Virus record (IMG/VR): IMGVR_UViG_3300031111_000016
Location: 1 to 47,819 of that record
DNA length: 47,819 nt
Strand: one strand, 5' to 3'
DNA from: a virus
Of this stretch, positions 31,948 through 40,428 are shown piece by piece (position 1 is the stretch's first letter; every line of letters begins with the position of its first letter). The notes beneath the pieces were generated by a model that was given only the letters and a program-made list of their open reading frames with translations, did no database searches and was not told the DNA's origin. The translations under genes were made by a program, and so were the position numbers.

Positions 31948-33496
31948 TATATTAGCGTACGAAGATGCTAGGATCCATAACCCGGCTCTTTGGCTAGCTA
32001 CTTATTATCATCGCTCTGCCAGGGATAGCGGAATGGATTTTGTTAACCGCCCCTGGCAATACGCCATCTACAAAGATACCTCTAGGGATGTTATAGTTAG
32101 AAAATCTTCCCAGGTCGGCATAACAGAGTGGGCCGTAGTCGAGTTATTCAGGCACCTGTACGGAAAAAGGCGCGTGCTTTATACGATGCCAACTGAAGGC
32201 GATAGGAATGAATTTGTCGCTGACAGAATCAATCCCCTTCTTAAGGGAGTTGAATTTTATTCTAATGCATATAAGCTGTCATCTATGGATCCATCGGCCA
32301 CGGCTATTAAGAAGATTTTTAACACGACTGCTTATTTTGAAGGATCTAACTCCAAGACCGCTTTTTATTCTAAGGTGGTGGACGTGCTTTTTATTGATGA
32401 GTATGACAAGTGCGATCCTACGAATTTGGAATACTCTTATGATAGGATAGGATCTTCTGAGGATCCTTATATTTATCGCTTTGGCAATCCTACTATAGAC
32501 GGCTTTGGGATAGAGGAGCTATATAAGTCTAGTGATCAGAAGAGGTGGCTTATTGAATGCCCTTCGTGCGGAGAACGACAGGAGCTAGATTGGTTCACGC
32601 ACTTTATAGATAAGGACGATAACGTTCTTATAGCGAAAGGTGACGAAGTTCCTTGCTCGTCTTGCGGTAAGTTCTTTAATCGTTTAATCCCCGGTGAGTG
32701 GACTCCCGCCAATCCTGGCGCCGATGCTTCTGGATATGCTATAAGTAAGCTCTTTGCGGATAACAGAGACATAAGTGTCGTGGATACCTTGTATAAAGAG
32801 TGGATCCTGTCCAGGGGTAACGCCACTAAAAGGCAACGATTTTTCAATAACGTTTTAGGCAAACCCTTTCGAGAGTGCGGGGATTCAATATCCAAAGACA
32901 TCTTATTTAAGTGCAAAGATACCTATCTTATGCCTGACGCCGATAGCGCAACTATCTTAGGGTGCGATGTTGGATCCCTGCTTAATATTATTATTCTTAA
33001 ACCTTATCGTGGAGTATACAGGACAGTTTATATAGGAACCGTTAAAGATTTTGACGATCTTCATTTGCTCTGGCATCGGTACGGTGTAAGCACCGGAGTT
33101 ATTGACGCTATGCCAGAGACCAGAGAGGTGCAGAATTTTACGGATACCCACGCGAATTCTTATGCTTGCTGGTATACTCTCCCCTATACGGCCAAGGAGT
33201 CTATCGTTGTAGACGATAAAACGATGACTATAAGGGCTAATAAAACATCTACGTTAGACGATCAGCTTGCTTGTTGGATAGAAGGTCGCTTTATCTTACC
33301 GGAGAATTATTCTAAGATACCTGATTTTGTAGATCAGATGACTGCGGCCACCAGAATAAAGATAGAGCGAAAGGGCCAATCTCCACGAAATTCTTGGGAA
33401 GAGGGATCTAAGGCCGATCACTATCACCACGCTTTTAATTACGCTAATATAGGAACAAAGATATACGGCACAGGTTCGTATATTACTGGAGCTTAA
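31904..33496 (+). CDS. terL: Terminase large subunit, GpA-like
   Basis: 530 residues. The ATPase has an adenine-proximal FVNRPWQYAIY, a Walker A-like RKSSQVGITEW (66-76) and Walker B VLFIDEYD (161-168). A zinc-binding pair follows (CPSC at 219-222, CSSC at 251-254), typical of the GpA family. The nuclease half shows LGCDVGS, GVIDAMPE and a final DHYHHAFNYA. It cuts concatemers and pumps DNA into the prohead. The start is uncertain: TTG at 31904 inside the small-subunit gene is the best codon, and no ATG exists before residue 44. Confidence 0.92.
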   Translation: MNVSEKTSETLIDIDILAYEDARIHNPALWLATYYHRSARDSGMDFVNRPWQYAIYKDTSRDVIVRKSSQVGITEWAVVELFRHLYGKRRVLYTMPTEGDRNEFVADRINPLLKGVEFYSNAYKLSSMDPSATAIKKIFNTTAYFEGSNSKTAFYSKVVDVLFIDEYDKCDPTNLEYSYDRIGSSEDPYIYRFGNPTIDGFGIEELYKSSDQKRWLIECPSCGERQELDWFTHFIDKDDNVLIAKGDEVPCSSCGKFFNRLIPGEWTPANPGADASGYAISKLFADNRDISVVDTLYKEWILSRGNATKRQRFFNNVLGKPFRECGDSISKDILFKCKDTYLMPDADSATILGCDVGSLLNIIILKPYRGVYRTVYIGTVKDFDDLHLLWHRYGVSTGVIDAMPETREVQNFTDTHANSYACWYTLPYTAKESIVVDDKTMTIRANKTSTLDDQLACWIEGRFILPENYSKIPDFVDQMTAATRIKIERKGQSPRNSWEEGSKADHYHHAFNYANIGTKIYGTGSYITGA

Positions 33497-33498
33497 CG

Positions 33499-33726
33499 AT
33501 GGGTATTGCAAAAGACGTATACGACATAGTAATCAGAGCAGGTTACTCCATGCCAAAGATACCTATCTTTAAAAACAGTGGAATAATGTTCACGGGACAA
33601 TCCTTAATAAGTATGTGCAGGTTACTTAATATTAAGGATCTTTCCAAGCTTCCAGTCTGGAGAATAAGTGATCAGTATGGATTGAAGAAGGCAGGAAAGA
33701 AAGATGTAGGTGAAACTAAGAGATAA
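33499..33726 (+). CDS. Small hypothetical head-region protein
   Basis: 75 residues; GGAGCTTAACG precedes the ATG. Basic, with a helical C-terminus (LPVWRISDQYGLKKAGKK). Its position between large terminase and portal is where many siphoviruses encode a small head-completion protein, but there is no recognisable motif. The portal start (GTG) overlaps it by 17 bases. Contains the 10-mer at 33558, in the codons for KIPIF. Confidence 0.5.
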   Translation: MGIAKDVYDIVIRAGYSMPKIPIFKNSGIMFTGQSLISMCRLLNIKDLSKLPVWRISDQYGLKKAGKKDVGETKR

Positions 33727-35740
33727 GATTAAGCAATCTTTAATTCGATGGATCCTTAAGGAAAATCCTGTAGGTAAGATTATTGTCAGCGATGGATCCA
33801 AGGGGCAAGAGTCTGTCGCTCATGATACTGACCAGAGATCTCACGTTAAAGTGTTCTTGGTTAACGTCTATGCTTATTCTGCCCAGCGAGCTATTGCCAG
33901 AGATGTATCCTCAACCCCTGTCTTAATCCAAAAGCGTAAAAGCGTAGCGGGAATATCTTCTTGGGTAACGATTGATAAAGGTCCATTAGTGGATCTTTTA
34001 GAAGCTCCAAATCCTTCTGAGACCTGGGAGCAATTAACAGAAAGGGTGGTCCTTCTATTACTTGGCACCGGCAATGGATACTATCTTTACGATCCAACTG
34101 GTAAAGAGCTATACACGTGCAGATCAGATTGGATCAAGATAAATGTAGACTCTGACGGAAGACTTGTGGGATACGAAGCTAGTAATGAAGGAATAAAGAC
34201 CAATTTAGCCTTCGATGATGTGGTTCACGTTAAGCTATCCAGCCCCACCGGTGACTTTTATGGGTTCCCACCGTCAGAGACGATAAAAAAGACTATCTTG
34301 ACTAAGATCTCTCTCAACGATTACTTAAACGCTTTCTTTGAAAATAACGCTACTCCAGGTTTGGTTATGTCGGTACCAGGCGCTTTGGATCCTGACCAAA
34401 AGGAACAGGCGCGTAAGGTTCTTAAGCGTTTCTATAGCAGGCACGAAAGCTTTAACTCCCTCATCGTAGAGAAGGGAGCTTCAATCACTCGTGTTAGCCC
34501 TGACATAAAGGATCTCGTGCCACGTGAAATTGACGATATGGTTATGAGAGAGGTTCTTGCTGCTTACGGAGTCCCGCCGGTTAAGATAGGTATCTTAGAC
34601 GGAGCCACTTACGCTAACGCTAATAAGCAAGACCAGATATATGAACGTAGTACGTGCGAACCTATTAGACGCTTGATTGAACAGTCGATAAATCTCCAAT
34701 TAGTTCGTAATAGATTCGGAAAAGATTACAGGATCCATTATGACAGGTCTAAGGTTCTAGGTCTACAAGAAGATGAGAATGAGCGCGTGACCAGGGTTCT
34801 TAATATATATAACTCTGGCGTTAGTTCTCTTAATGAAGCTCGTGAAAATGTTGGACTGGATCCTATTAATGAAATAGATGGATCTTTAAGAAAGGAACCT
34901 GCTCAGGGATCTCCTGATGATAAGACGGAATTGCCTTCGCGTTTTAAGTCAGGAGATCCCGATTATAAAAAGTGGGAGATCTTTTATAAGAAAGTAAAAG
35001 CGGGAGAGAAGACCTTAACAGGGATCCTACAGGAGTTTTTCGATAGTCAACTTGATCGTATAATCGAGAATCTTGAAGATATCTCTTTTGGTGATGAGAT
35101 CTCTCGAGCTTTGCTTTGGAGCCGTTGTATTATGAAAGCCCCATCTCCTAATGTAGGAGATGCGGCAACAAGGATCTTTGACGAAATAAAAGAAGCGGAT
35201 TTACTACACGAAGCGATGGATCCGATCATTCGTAGGTATCTTGAGAAAGCAGCAGCAGATTCTTTTACAGAGATAGCTATCGAAGGATCATTTGATCTAC
35301 ATAATCCTCTAGTGCAAGAGGTTTTTGATAAATTCCATAATCGCATTACAGGTATCTCTGACCACACTTATAGTGAGGTCAAGCGAATTATCCAAAGAGT
35401 CTATGACGATGGATCTCCTCTTTCTGAAGCTGTATCAGAGTTGAGAGATCTTTACGCCGGTTTCTCTAAGGTTCGCGCTAAGAGAATTGCTCAAACGGAA
35501 ATAACCGGAGCCACTAACGGCGGCAATCTTCTAGGCTATAAGCAGGCTGGCGCGGAAAAGAAAAAGTGGATCTGCGCATTTGTTCCAGATTCTAGAGGCA
35601 CCCATAGACGCGCCCATGGCACAGAGATACCTATCCATGACGATTTTATAGTTGGTGGATACCCGATGGAATGCCCAGGGGATCCATCGGCACCGGCAAG
35701 AGAAGTTGTAAACTGTTATTGTACCCTTAATGCTAGTTAA
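33710..35740 (+). CDS. Portal protein fused to a MuF-like domain
   Basis: 676 residues. The HK97-type portal comprises about residues 30-400: RDVSSTPVLIQKRK, DLLEAPNPSETWEQL, LLLGTGNGYYLYDP and GVPPVKIGILDGATYANANK are the usual landmarks. The C-terminal 110 residues form a SPP1 gp7/MuF domain: RAKRIAQTEITGATNGGNLL, then DSRGTHRRAHG, and ECPGDPSAPAREVVNCYC. MuF proteins are minor head proteins that are usually a separate gene. GTG start with AGGAAAG upstream. The fused form would place the MuF domain at the portal vertex. Confidence 0.9.
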   Translation: MKLRDKIKQSLIRWILKENPVGKIIVSDGSKGQESVAHDTDQRSHVKVFLVNVYAYSAQRAIARDVSSTPVLIQKRKSVAGISSWVTIDKGPLVDLLEAPNPSETWEQLTERVVLLLLGTGNGYYLYDPTGKELYTCRSDWIKINVDSDGRLVGYEASNEGIKTNLAFDDVVHVKLSSPTGDFYGFPPSETIKKTILTKISLNDYLNAFFENNATPGLVMSVPGALDPDQKEQARKVLKRFYSRHESFNSLIVEKGASITRVSPDIKDLVPREIDDMVMREVLAAYGVPPVKIGILDGATYANANKQDQIYERSTCEPIRRLIEQSINLQLVRNRFGKDYRIHYDRSKVLGLQEDENERVTRVLNIYNSGVSSLNEARENVGLDPINEIDGSLRKEPAQGSPDDKTELPSRFKSGDPDYKKWEIFYKKVKAGEKTLTGILQEFFDSQLDRIIENLEDISFGDEISRALLWSRCIMKAPSPNVGDAATRIFDEIKEADLLHEAMDPIIRRYLEKAAADSFTEIAIEGSFDLHNPLVQEVFDKFHNRITGISDHTYSEVKRIIQRVYDDGSPLSEAVSELRDLYAGFSKVRAKRIAQTEITGATNGGNLLGYKQAGAEKKKWICAFVPDSRGTHRRAHGTEIPIHDDFIVGGYPMECPGDPSAPAREVVNCYCTLNAS

Positions 35741-35752
35741 CGGAGGATAAGA

Positions 35753-36328
35753 ATGAAACGTATTACTTTAATTCTAGTTGCTTTGGCTCTTATAGTGACG
35801 GCAGGGATCCTATCTCACTATGACGATGTCACTGCTGCTGAAAAACCAAAAGGCCAGAAACTTTCGGAGCAATTCCATTTTGCTCTTGGCCCGGACACAA
35901 CGAAAGCCATCGTTAAAGATACCTTTCTCACGTATACCGGATCAAGTTCTAAGCTCTTTAAGTTTGACGTATCTGACTATGGATCTTGTCAGGGGCATAT
36001 CTATTTTGAATACACTGCGGTGGATACCGGAGGTGGAAACCCTTGCGATAGTGCTAATGACTCCCTCGCTTGGTGGATCTATACCGGAACCGATGGCGAT
36101 GACTCTGCTTATAAGTTGATATATATAGGCGACACCGTCACGGCGGTTCATCCTACTGCTACCGTGGCGGCTGCCGATTATCAAGTTATTCCTAATTTGG
36201 CGGATTCATCTCTTTGGGATAACATATACTTCAGGATAGAACCTATCTTAGCAGATAGCACTTATGCCCAGGGCAGACTTGAAGCTGAACTTCACTATAA
36301 GGCCACCGTAAGATTGTGGGCAAGATAG
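35753..36328 (+). CDS. Exported protein inside the head gene cluster
   Basis: 191 residues; GGAGGATAAGA precedes the ATG. The N-terminus (MKRITLILVALALIVTAGIL) followed by SHYDDVTA forms a signal peptide or membrane anchor. The mature part is a beta sandwich rich in D, T and Y, with a Cys pair (SCQGH and PCDSA). It lies between portal and protease-capsid, where a scaffold or decoration protein is expected, yet those are cytoplasmic. Its composition resembles the exported fibre-like proteins at 21-9436. Function unknown. Confidence 0.5.
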   Translation: MKRITLILVALALIVTAGILSHYDDVTAAEKPKGQKLSEQFHFALGPDTTKAIVKDTFLTYTGSSSKLFKFDVSDYGSCQGHIYFEYTAVDTGGGNPCDSANDSLAWWIYTGTDGDDSAYKLIYIGDTVTAVHPTATVAAADYQVIPNLADSSLWDNIYFRIEPILADSTYAQGRLEAELHYKATVRLWAR

Positions 36329-36331
36329 TCT

Positions 36332-38473
36332 ATGAATAAGAAGTTGAAATATATAGGCGGCAGGATAGTCAAGGTAGACGCGCCTTCTAGCAAAGACATA
36401 GAAGTCTACGCTAATTTCACTTCTACTTTGCCAGAGTGGACTTCTATAGATCCTATCTTACGCACTGAAGGGTGGCTATCTCGATCAGAGCCAGATAGGA
36501 TCTCTGACGTTTTGCCAGGATCGGCGTGGCTTAAGGATCTTGATGATTTTCTTAAGTATCCAATGCTTTTCTTTAACCACGACTCTGACCAGGTTATAGG
36601 TATCTGGACTGACTTACAGGTTCGTGAAGAAGGCCTTTATGGAAAGAACCTTATAGTCGGTACTGAAAAAGGTAAAGAAGTAGCCATGCTCATTAACGCT
36701 GGAGTCCTTAGAGGCTATAGCGTTGGTTTTAACCCAATAAATTGGGAACCTAGAGAAGATGGTGGATACCTCTATAGTAGAGCCGCTCTTATTGAGGGAT
36801 CCATCGTTAGTGTACCGATGCACCTTTTAGCTACCGTAGAGAACGTAGAGGAGATAGTAGAGGAAACGTTGTCAGCGGTAAAGAGTTACACAACGAATAC
36901 ATTTAATATCGTAAATAAAACAGGAGACAAAACAATGCCAGGAACAGAAAAACCCGCTCCCACTCTAGAAGAGTTGGAAGCTCTTGGACAGGTAACTAAG
37001 GAACAGGGCGTTGCCGTTAGTTCCCTTGGTGAAAAATATAATAAGATGGCCCAGATGCTTTCTGAAATGAAACAAACCGCAGAGTCATATGACGGCAACA
37101 TTTCAGATCTTCGACAGCTTATTGATAATGCTACGGGAGACTTCAAGAAGTACCGTGCCGATGTCGATGAAGCTATTAAAGAAGTTAAGACACGGGCCAC
37201 GCGTACGGTTCCTACCGGTATGGAAGGTCTTTCTCTTAAGGAGATGGTAACCAATTATTCTGCTTCTGAAATTCGTGGATCCCTGCCGGTCACCACAGCC
37301 GAACAGGTTCTTAACATTCAGAAACTACATGACGATACTATTATGATAGACGCTTTGATGGAGGCCTCATCTAAGGCTAATGCTGGTGATTATCATAATA
37401 CCCCAAGGAACCAGAGGATCAAAGGTCTTAAGATCTATAAGCGTCTTAATAATTTCGCTAAAGCGATGGATACCCAAACCTCTAGCGAAGGATCTGATTG
37501 GATACCTACCGGGATGTCAACTCAGTTCGTTGAGCTGATATCCATCGACTTGAAGGTGGCGCCTCTTTTCGCAGAGGTAATTATGCCCACGGCTACTTTT
37601 GAAATTGATACCGATGGTGACGATACTATCGCCACCTTGGCCGGTGAATCCACTGCTGTTATATCCGCGTTTAACTCTACTGAAGAAACGCCTGGAACTG
37701 GAAAGATCACCTTGACCGCTAAGAAAGCTCGTGGTAGATACCAGATATCGACGGAGCTTAATGAAGACTCTGCAACGGCTATCATGCCATTTGCTATTGG
37801 CAAGATCACTAAGAGCCTATCCCGCGCTGAAGATCGAGCTATTGTTAATGGCGATATCACTACATCGGGAACCGGCCACTTTGATTCTGGGCATACGGTA
37901 GCCGCTAGCGACTTCCGTCACGCCTGGGATGGTCTAAGATACCATTGGTATGTGAGTATTAACGGTAGCTCTGCGGGAACCTACTGCGGTACGGATCTCT
38001 CTACTTTTAATGAGGATGGAGTTAATGAAGTAAGAGCGAAGATGGGCAAATACGGTCTTTATCCTTCTGAGCTTGCTTGGATAGCTTCCGTGGAGACTTA
38101 TCTCTTGCATCTTCTTAAGGATCTCGATAACTTCCAGACTCTTGAAAAGTATGGACCAAACGCAGTTGTTCTTAGCGGTGAACTTGGAAGAATGTATAAC
38201 GCTCCCGTTATCGTTTCTGAGTTTGTAGAGGCCACTCAGAATGCTTCAGGTATCTATGATGGCGTCACTACTGATAATACCAGTCTTATTTGCGTTAATC
38301 GGGATATGTTCCTTAGGGGAACAAGAAGAAGTGTCGAGGTTCTTGTCGATAAGAATATTCTTGACGATGTTTATAATGTTGTAGCCCATAAGAGAATGGC
38401 TTTTGCGCCTAAGGCCACTCCTTCTTCGACTCTCAGACCAGTCTCGATTGGTTATAACATCTCTTCTTCCTAA
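36332..38473 (+). CDS. Prohead protease fused to HK97-type major capsid protein
   Basis: 713 residues. About residues 25-170 are a prohead protease of the HK97 (S78) type: FFNHDSD with His83, LRGYSVGF with Ser130 and LIEGSIVSVPMHLLATV. A linker (170-200) is followed by a helical delta-like scaffold region (about 205-300, rich in coiled coil) and the major capsid fold (about 320-713; SSEGSDWIPTGMSTQFVE, GRYQISTELNEDS, ILDDVYNVVAHKRMAFAPKA). A second start at 36935 inside the frame may make the capsid part alone. In most phages these are two genes. The enzyme cleaves scaffold regions during head maturation. Confidence 0.9.
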   Translation: MNKKLKYIGGRIVKVDAPSSKDIEVYANFTSTLPEWTSIDPILRTEGWLSRSEPDRISDVLPGSAWLKDLDDFLKYPMLFFNHDSDQVIGIWTDLQVREEGLYGKNLIVGTEKGKEVAMLINAGVLRGYSVGFNPINWEPREDGGYLYSRAALIEGSIVSVPMHLLATVENVEEIVEETLSAVKSYTTNTFNIVNKTGDKTMPGTEKPAPTLEELEALGQVTKEQGVAVSSLGEKYNKMAQMLSEMKQTAESYDGNISDLRQLIDNATGDFKKYRADVDEAIKEVKTRATRTVPTGMEGLSLKEMVTNYSASEIRGSLPVTTAEQVLNIQKLHDDTIMIDALMEASSKANAGDYHNTPRNQRIKGLKIYKRLNNFAKAMDTQTSSEGSDWIPTGMSTQFVELISIDLKVAPLFAEVIMPTATFEIDTDGDDTIATLAGESTAVISAFNSTEETPGTGKITLTAKKARGRYQISTELNEDSATAIMPFAIGKITKSLSRAEDRAIVNGDITTSGTGHFDSGHTVAASDFRHAWDGLRYHWYVSINGSSAGTYCGTDLSTFNEDGVNEVRAKMGKYGLYPSELAWIASVETYLLHLLKDLDNFQTLEKYGPNAVVLSGELGRMYNAPVIVSEFVEATQNASGIYDGVTTDNTSLICVNRDMFLRGTRRSVEVLVDKNILDDVYNVVAHKRMAFAPKATPSSTLRPVSIGYNISSS
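36935..38473 (+). CDS. Internal start: candidate separate major capsid protein
   Basis: Within the fusion frame, AGGAGA is followed by CAAAACA and ATG at 36935 (residue 202), an ideal ribosome binding site and spacing. The product would be 512 residues, starting MPGTEKPAPTLEELEALGQV, which matches the usual start of a capsid precursor with its N-terminal delta domain. This would yield many capsid subunits per copy of the protease fusion. The internal initiation is inferred from the sequence only. Confidence 0.65.
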   Translation: MPGTEKPAPTLEELEALGQVTKEQGVAVSSLGEKYNKMAQMLSEMKQTAESYDGNISDLRQLIDNATGDFKKYRADVDEAIKEVKTRATRTVPTGMEGLSLKEMVTNYSASEIRGSLPVTTAEQVLNIQKLHDDTIMIDALMEASSKANAGDYHNTPRNQRIKGLKIYKRLNNFAKAMDTQTSSEGSDWIPTGMSTQFVELISIDLKVAPLFAEVIMPTATFEIDTDGDDTIATLAGESTAVISAFNSTEETPGTGKITLTAKKARGRYQISTELNEDSATAIMPFAIGKITKSLSRAEDRAIVNGDITTSGTGHFDSGHTVAASDFRHAWDGLRYHWYVSINGSSAGTYCGTDLSTFNEDGVNEVRAKMGKYGLYPSELAWIASVETYLLHLLKDLDNFQTLEKYGPNAVVLSGELGRMYNAPVIVSEFVEATQNASGIYDGVTTDNTSLICVNRDMFLRGTRRSVEVLVDKNILDDVYNVVAHKRMAFAPKATPSSTLRPVSIGYNISSS

Positions 38474-38483
38474 ACACTAATTA

Positions 38484-38514
38484 AGAGGATGGATCTATAT
38501 AAGATCCATCCTCT
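38484..38514 (+). terminator. Perfect 13-bp stem-loop after the capsid gene
   Basis: AGAGGATGGATCT pairs perfectly with AGATCCATCCTCT around ATATA. It is followed by ATTGAAAGG, so there is no T-run. A partial terminator or RNA stabiliser after the capsid gene would keep capsid expression higher than that of later genes. Confidence 0.65.
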
Positions 38515-38529
38515 ATTGAAAGGATGAAA

Positions 38530-38763
38530 ATGAAAAAGATCAAGCTTCAATTTCGCTGCTCAGTTAAAGGTGGCGTATATTCAGCGGCCAGCGGCGTTAA
38601 GTTTCGTGACGGTGAAATTAAAGATATCCCAGAGGCAGAAGCTCTTAGGATCCTAAAGGATTTTCCCGATAACTTTACCCGCGCCGATATTCCCAAGCCA
38701 GTCAGTTCCGACAATGGATCTGGCAAAAAAGGAAAAGCTGCGAAAGCTGAAAAGGATAAGTAA
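38530..38763 (+). CDS. Small hypothetical head-region protein
   Basis: 77 residues from the ATG at 38530, which lies six bases after AAAGG; the upstream ATG at 38524 is too close. N-terminal beta-rich half (FRCSVKGGVYSAASGVKFRD) and a Lys-rich tail (SGKKGKAAKAEKDK). Position after the capsid gene suggests a head-completion or accessory protein. Not recognised. Confidence 0.55.
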   Translation: MKKIKLQFRCSVKGGVYSAASGVKFRDGEIKDIPEAEALRILKDFPDNFTRADIPKPVSSDNGSGKKGKAAKAEKDK

Positions 38764-39350
38764 TGGCTCTTAAATCGAATGCTCTTGTATCGGTGTCCGA
38801 ATATAAATTATATAGCGGACTTGATACTGATGATGAAAATCTTCATACTGATACTATTGAGACGTTCATTAATATAGCCTCTCAAGCCATAGAAACCTAC
38901 TGCGCCAGATCATTTAGATCTGGCTCAGATACCTACGTGCTTAGTGGAGATGGATCTTCCAGTGTTTACACTCGTTATAAACCAATAACGTCTATAACAA
39001 GTATAGAGTATTGGAATGTTAATGCGTGGGTAGAGGCCACTATAGATCTTTACCCTTATACATATATCAGCGAATCTGGAAAGGTTTACTTTACCGAAGG
39101 CAATGTGTTTTCCTTTGGATCTAATAATTTTCGAATTATATATAGTTATGGATACAGCCTTTCAGAGATACCCCAAGACTTAAAATCCGCTTGTATGATA
39201 ATGGCCCAAAGATCCTATAAACGCGCCCAAGGCAAGGAAGGTCTTAAGTCAGAGTCTTTTGGAGACGCCACGACTTCATACGACTTTAGCACCATACCTG
39301 TCGACGTGTTGCCCATCTTAGATAGGTATCGAAGGAGGTTCATTGCTTAA
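38763..39350 (+). CDS. Head-tail connector protein (HK97 gp6-like)
   Basis: 195 residues. The opening (VSVSEYKLYSGLDTDDENLH) and helices with IETFINIASQAIETYCARSF are typical of gp6-like adaptor proteins, followed by strands (PITSITSIEYWN) and DLKSACMIMAQRSYKRAQGK. Members form the ring under the portal. AAGGA lies seven bases upstream. Confidence rests on both pattern and position. Confidence 0.75.
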   Translation: MALKSNALVSVSEYKLYSGLDTDDENLHTDTIETFINIASQAIETYCARSFRSGSDTYVLSGDGSSSVYTRYKPITSITSIEYWNVNAWVEATIDLYPYTYISESGKVYFTEGNVFSFGSNNFRIIYSYGYSLSEIPQDLKSACMIMAQRSYKRAQGKEGLKSESFGDATTSYDFSTIPVDVLPILDRYRRRFIA

Positions 39351-39729
39351 GTTAAAGATAGATTTTAGTGATGGATCCAGAGGATCTCGCAAATTAAATA
39401 AGTGGGACAGAGCCTCAAAAGCTAACTTAGTTAAAGGCCTTCGTAAAGTTGGATCTTTAATGCTGGGTTCGTACAAAGATAAGATAAGCGGGCTTGGTTT
39501 TGTAAGAGATCCAGGTACTAGTAGAAAGTATTATGGAATACTTTCGGGAGATACTATAAAAACAAGTCGTTGGAAATTGATAGACGGAAATATGGGCGTT
39601 AGGATTGGGCCTCATACTGACTATACGCACTATCCAGAGAAAAAGCGCCCTGCTTTAGGAGATACGTTCAAAGAGAATAAAGAAGCGGCAATAGAGATTA
39701 TAGAAAAGTATGTGTTTAAGGGTTTATAA
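39343..39729 (+). CDS. Tail component, HK97 gp10-like
   Basis: 128 residues with a TTG start that has AAGGAGG four bases upstream, overlapping the connector gene by 8 bases. A basic helical segment (RASKANLVKGLRKVGSLMLG) is followed by short strands and YTHYPEKKRPALGDTFKENK, a pattern seen in HK97 gp10-type proteins that join head and tail. Position between connector and terminator genes agrees. Confidence 0.6.
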   Translation: MLKLKIDFSDGSRGSRKLNKWDRASKANLVKGLRKVGSLMLGSYKDKISGLGFVRDPGTSRKYYGILSGDTIKTSRWKLIDGNMGVRIGPHTDYTHYPEKKRPALGDTFKENKEAAIEIIEKYVFKGL

Positions 39730-40175
39730 TGAGCACTAGAAAAAATATAATCACGTCATTTACAGAGGTGCTAGAAACCTTGACGATAAGTAATGGATAT
39801 TCTAATACTATCAAAGAGGTATCTAGGTATCCTCAAAATGTTTTGCTTGTAGACAAGTCAAAGATACCTCTCTTAATTATAGACGATAAAGGAGAAGATC
39901 TTATTGTTGAAGACTCAACTAATTGTCGCTATAAAATAGATATAGACATAGTTGTTCTTACTGAAAGTTCTTCTATGAACACGGCATTTGATACGGTCCA
40001 GGATATTCTGGCTGATATAAGATACCTGGCCGGTACGGCTCCCGATATAGACGATTCCGTGCTGAGGTTTAAGGTATATGACGCTACTACAATAGCGTAT
40101 GACTATGATAAGAAACGTGCTTGGGCAATCATAAACGCAGATATCTTATACACGAGGTCTAAAAGTGGATATTAG
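39729..40175 (+). CDS. Probable tail terminator or completion protein
   Basis: 148 residues; AAGGGTTTATA precedes the ATG. The alternation of helix (ITSFTEVLETLTISNGYSNT), strands (KSKIPLLIIDD, CRYKIDIDIVVLTES) and a paired helix resembles tail-terminator proteins that sit between connector and tube genes. It is assigned by gene order as much as by sequence. Confidence 0.5.
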   Translation: MSTRKNIITSFTEVLETLTISNGYSNTIKEVSRYPQNVLLVDKSKIPLLIIDDKGEDLIVEDSTNCRYKIDIDIVVLTESSSMNTAFDTVQDILADIRYLAGTAPDIDDSVLRFKVYDATTIAYDYDKKRAWAIINADILYTRSKSGY

Positions 40176-40428
40176 ACTTGACTATGATTTATTGGCAGAT
40201 ACCTTATATGCTAACACAACGGAGCCTTTTTATACTTATTATGATCCATACGATAACGGGATTCTTATAAGGCGTGAGGTATCTAATGATGAGCCAGTAG
40301 GTTTTGTTATAACTCAATATAGTGAAAGAAACTTGTCTTATACTACAGATATTCCTTTTGCGCACGTGATAATCTCCCTGCCTAAAAATTTACCGGAGTC
40401 CAGTGTTATGGAGGTTATAGATGGCTGA
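40165..40428 (+). CDS. Small tail-region hypothetical protein
   Basis: 87 residues, GTG start with GAGG upstream, overlapping the previous gene by 11 bases. Strand-rich (ISLPKNLPESSVMEVIDG at the end). Located between two likely tail-completion genes. Not recognised. Confidence 0.5.
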   Translation: MDIRLDYDLLADTLYANTTEPFYTYYDPYDNGILIRREVSNDEPVGFVITQYSERNLSYTTDIPFAHVIISLPKNLPESSVMEVIDG

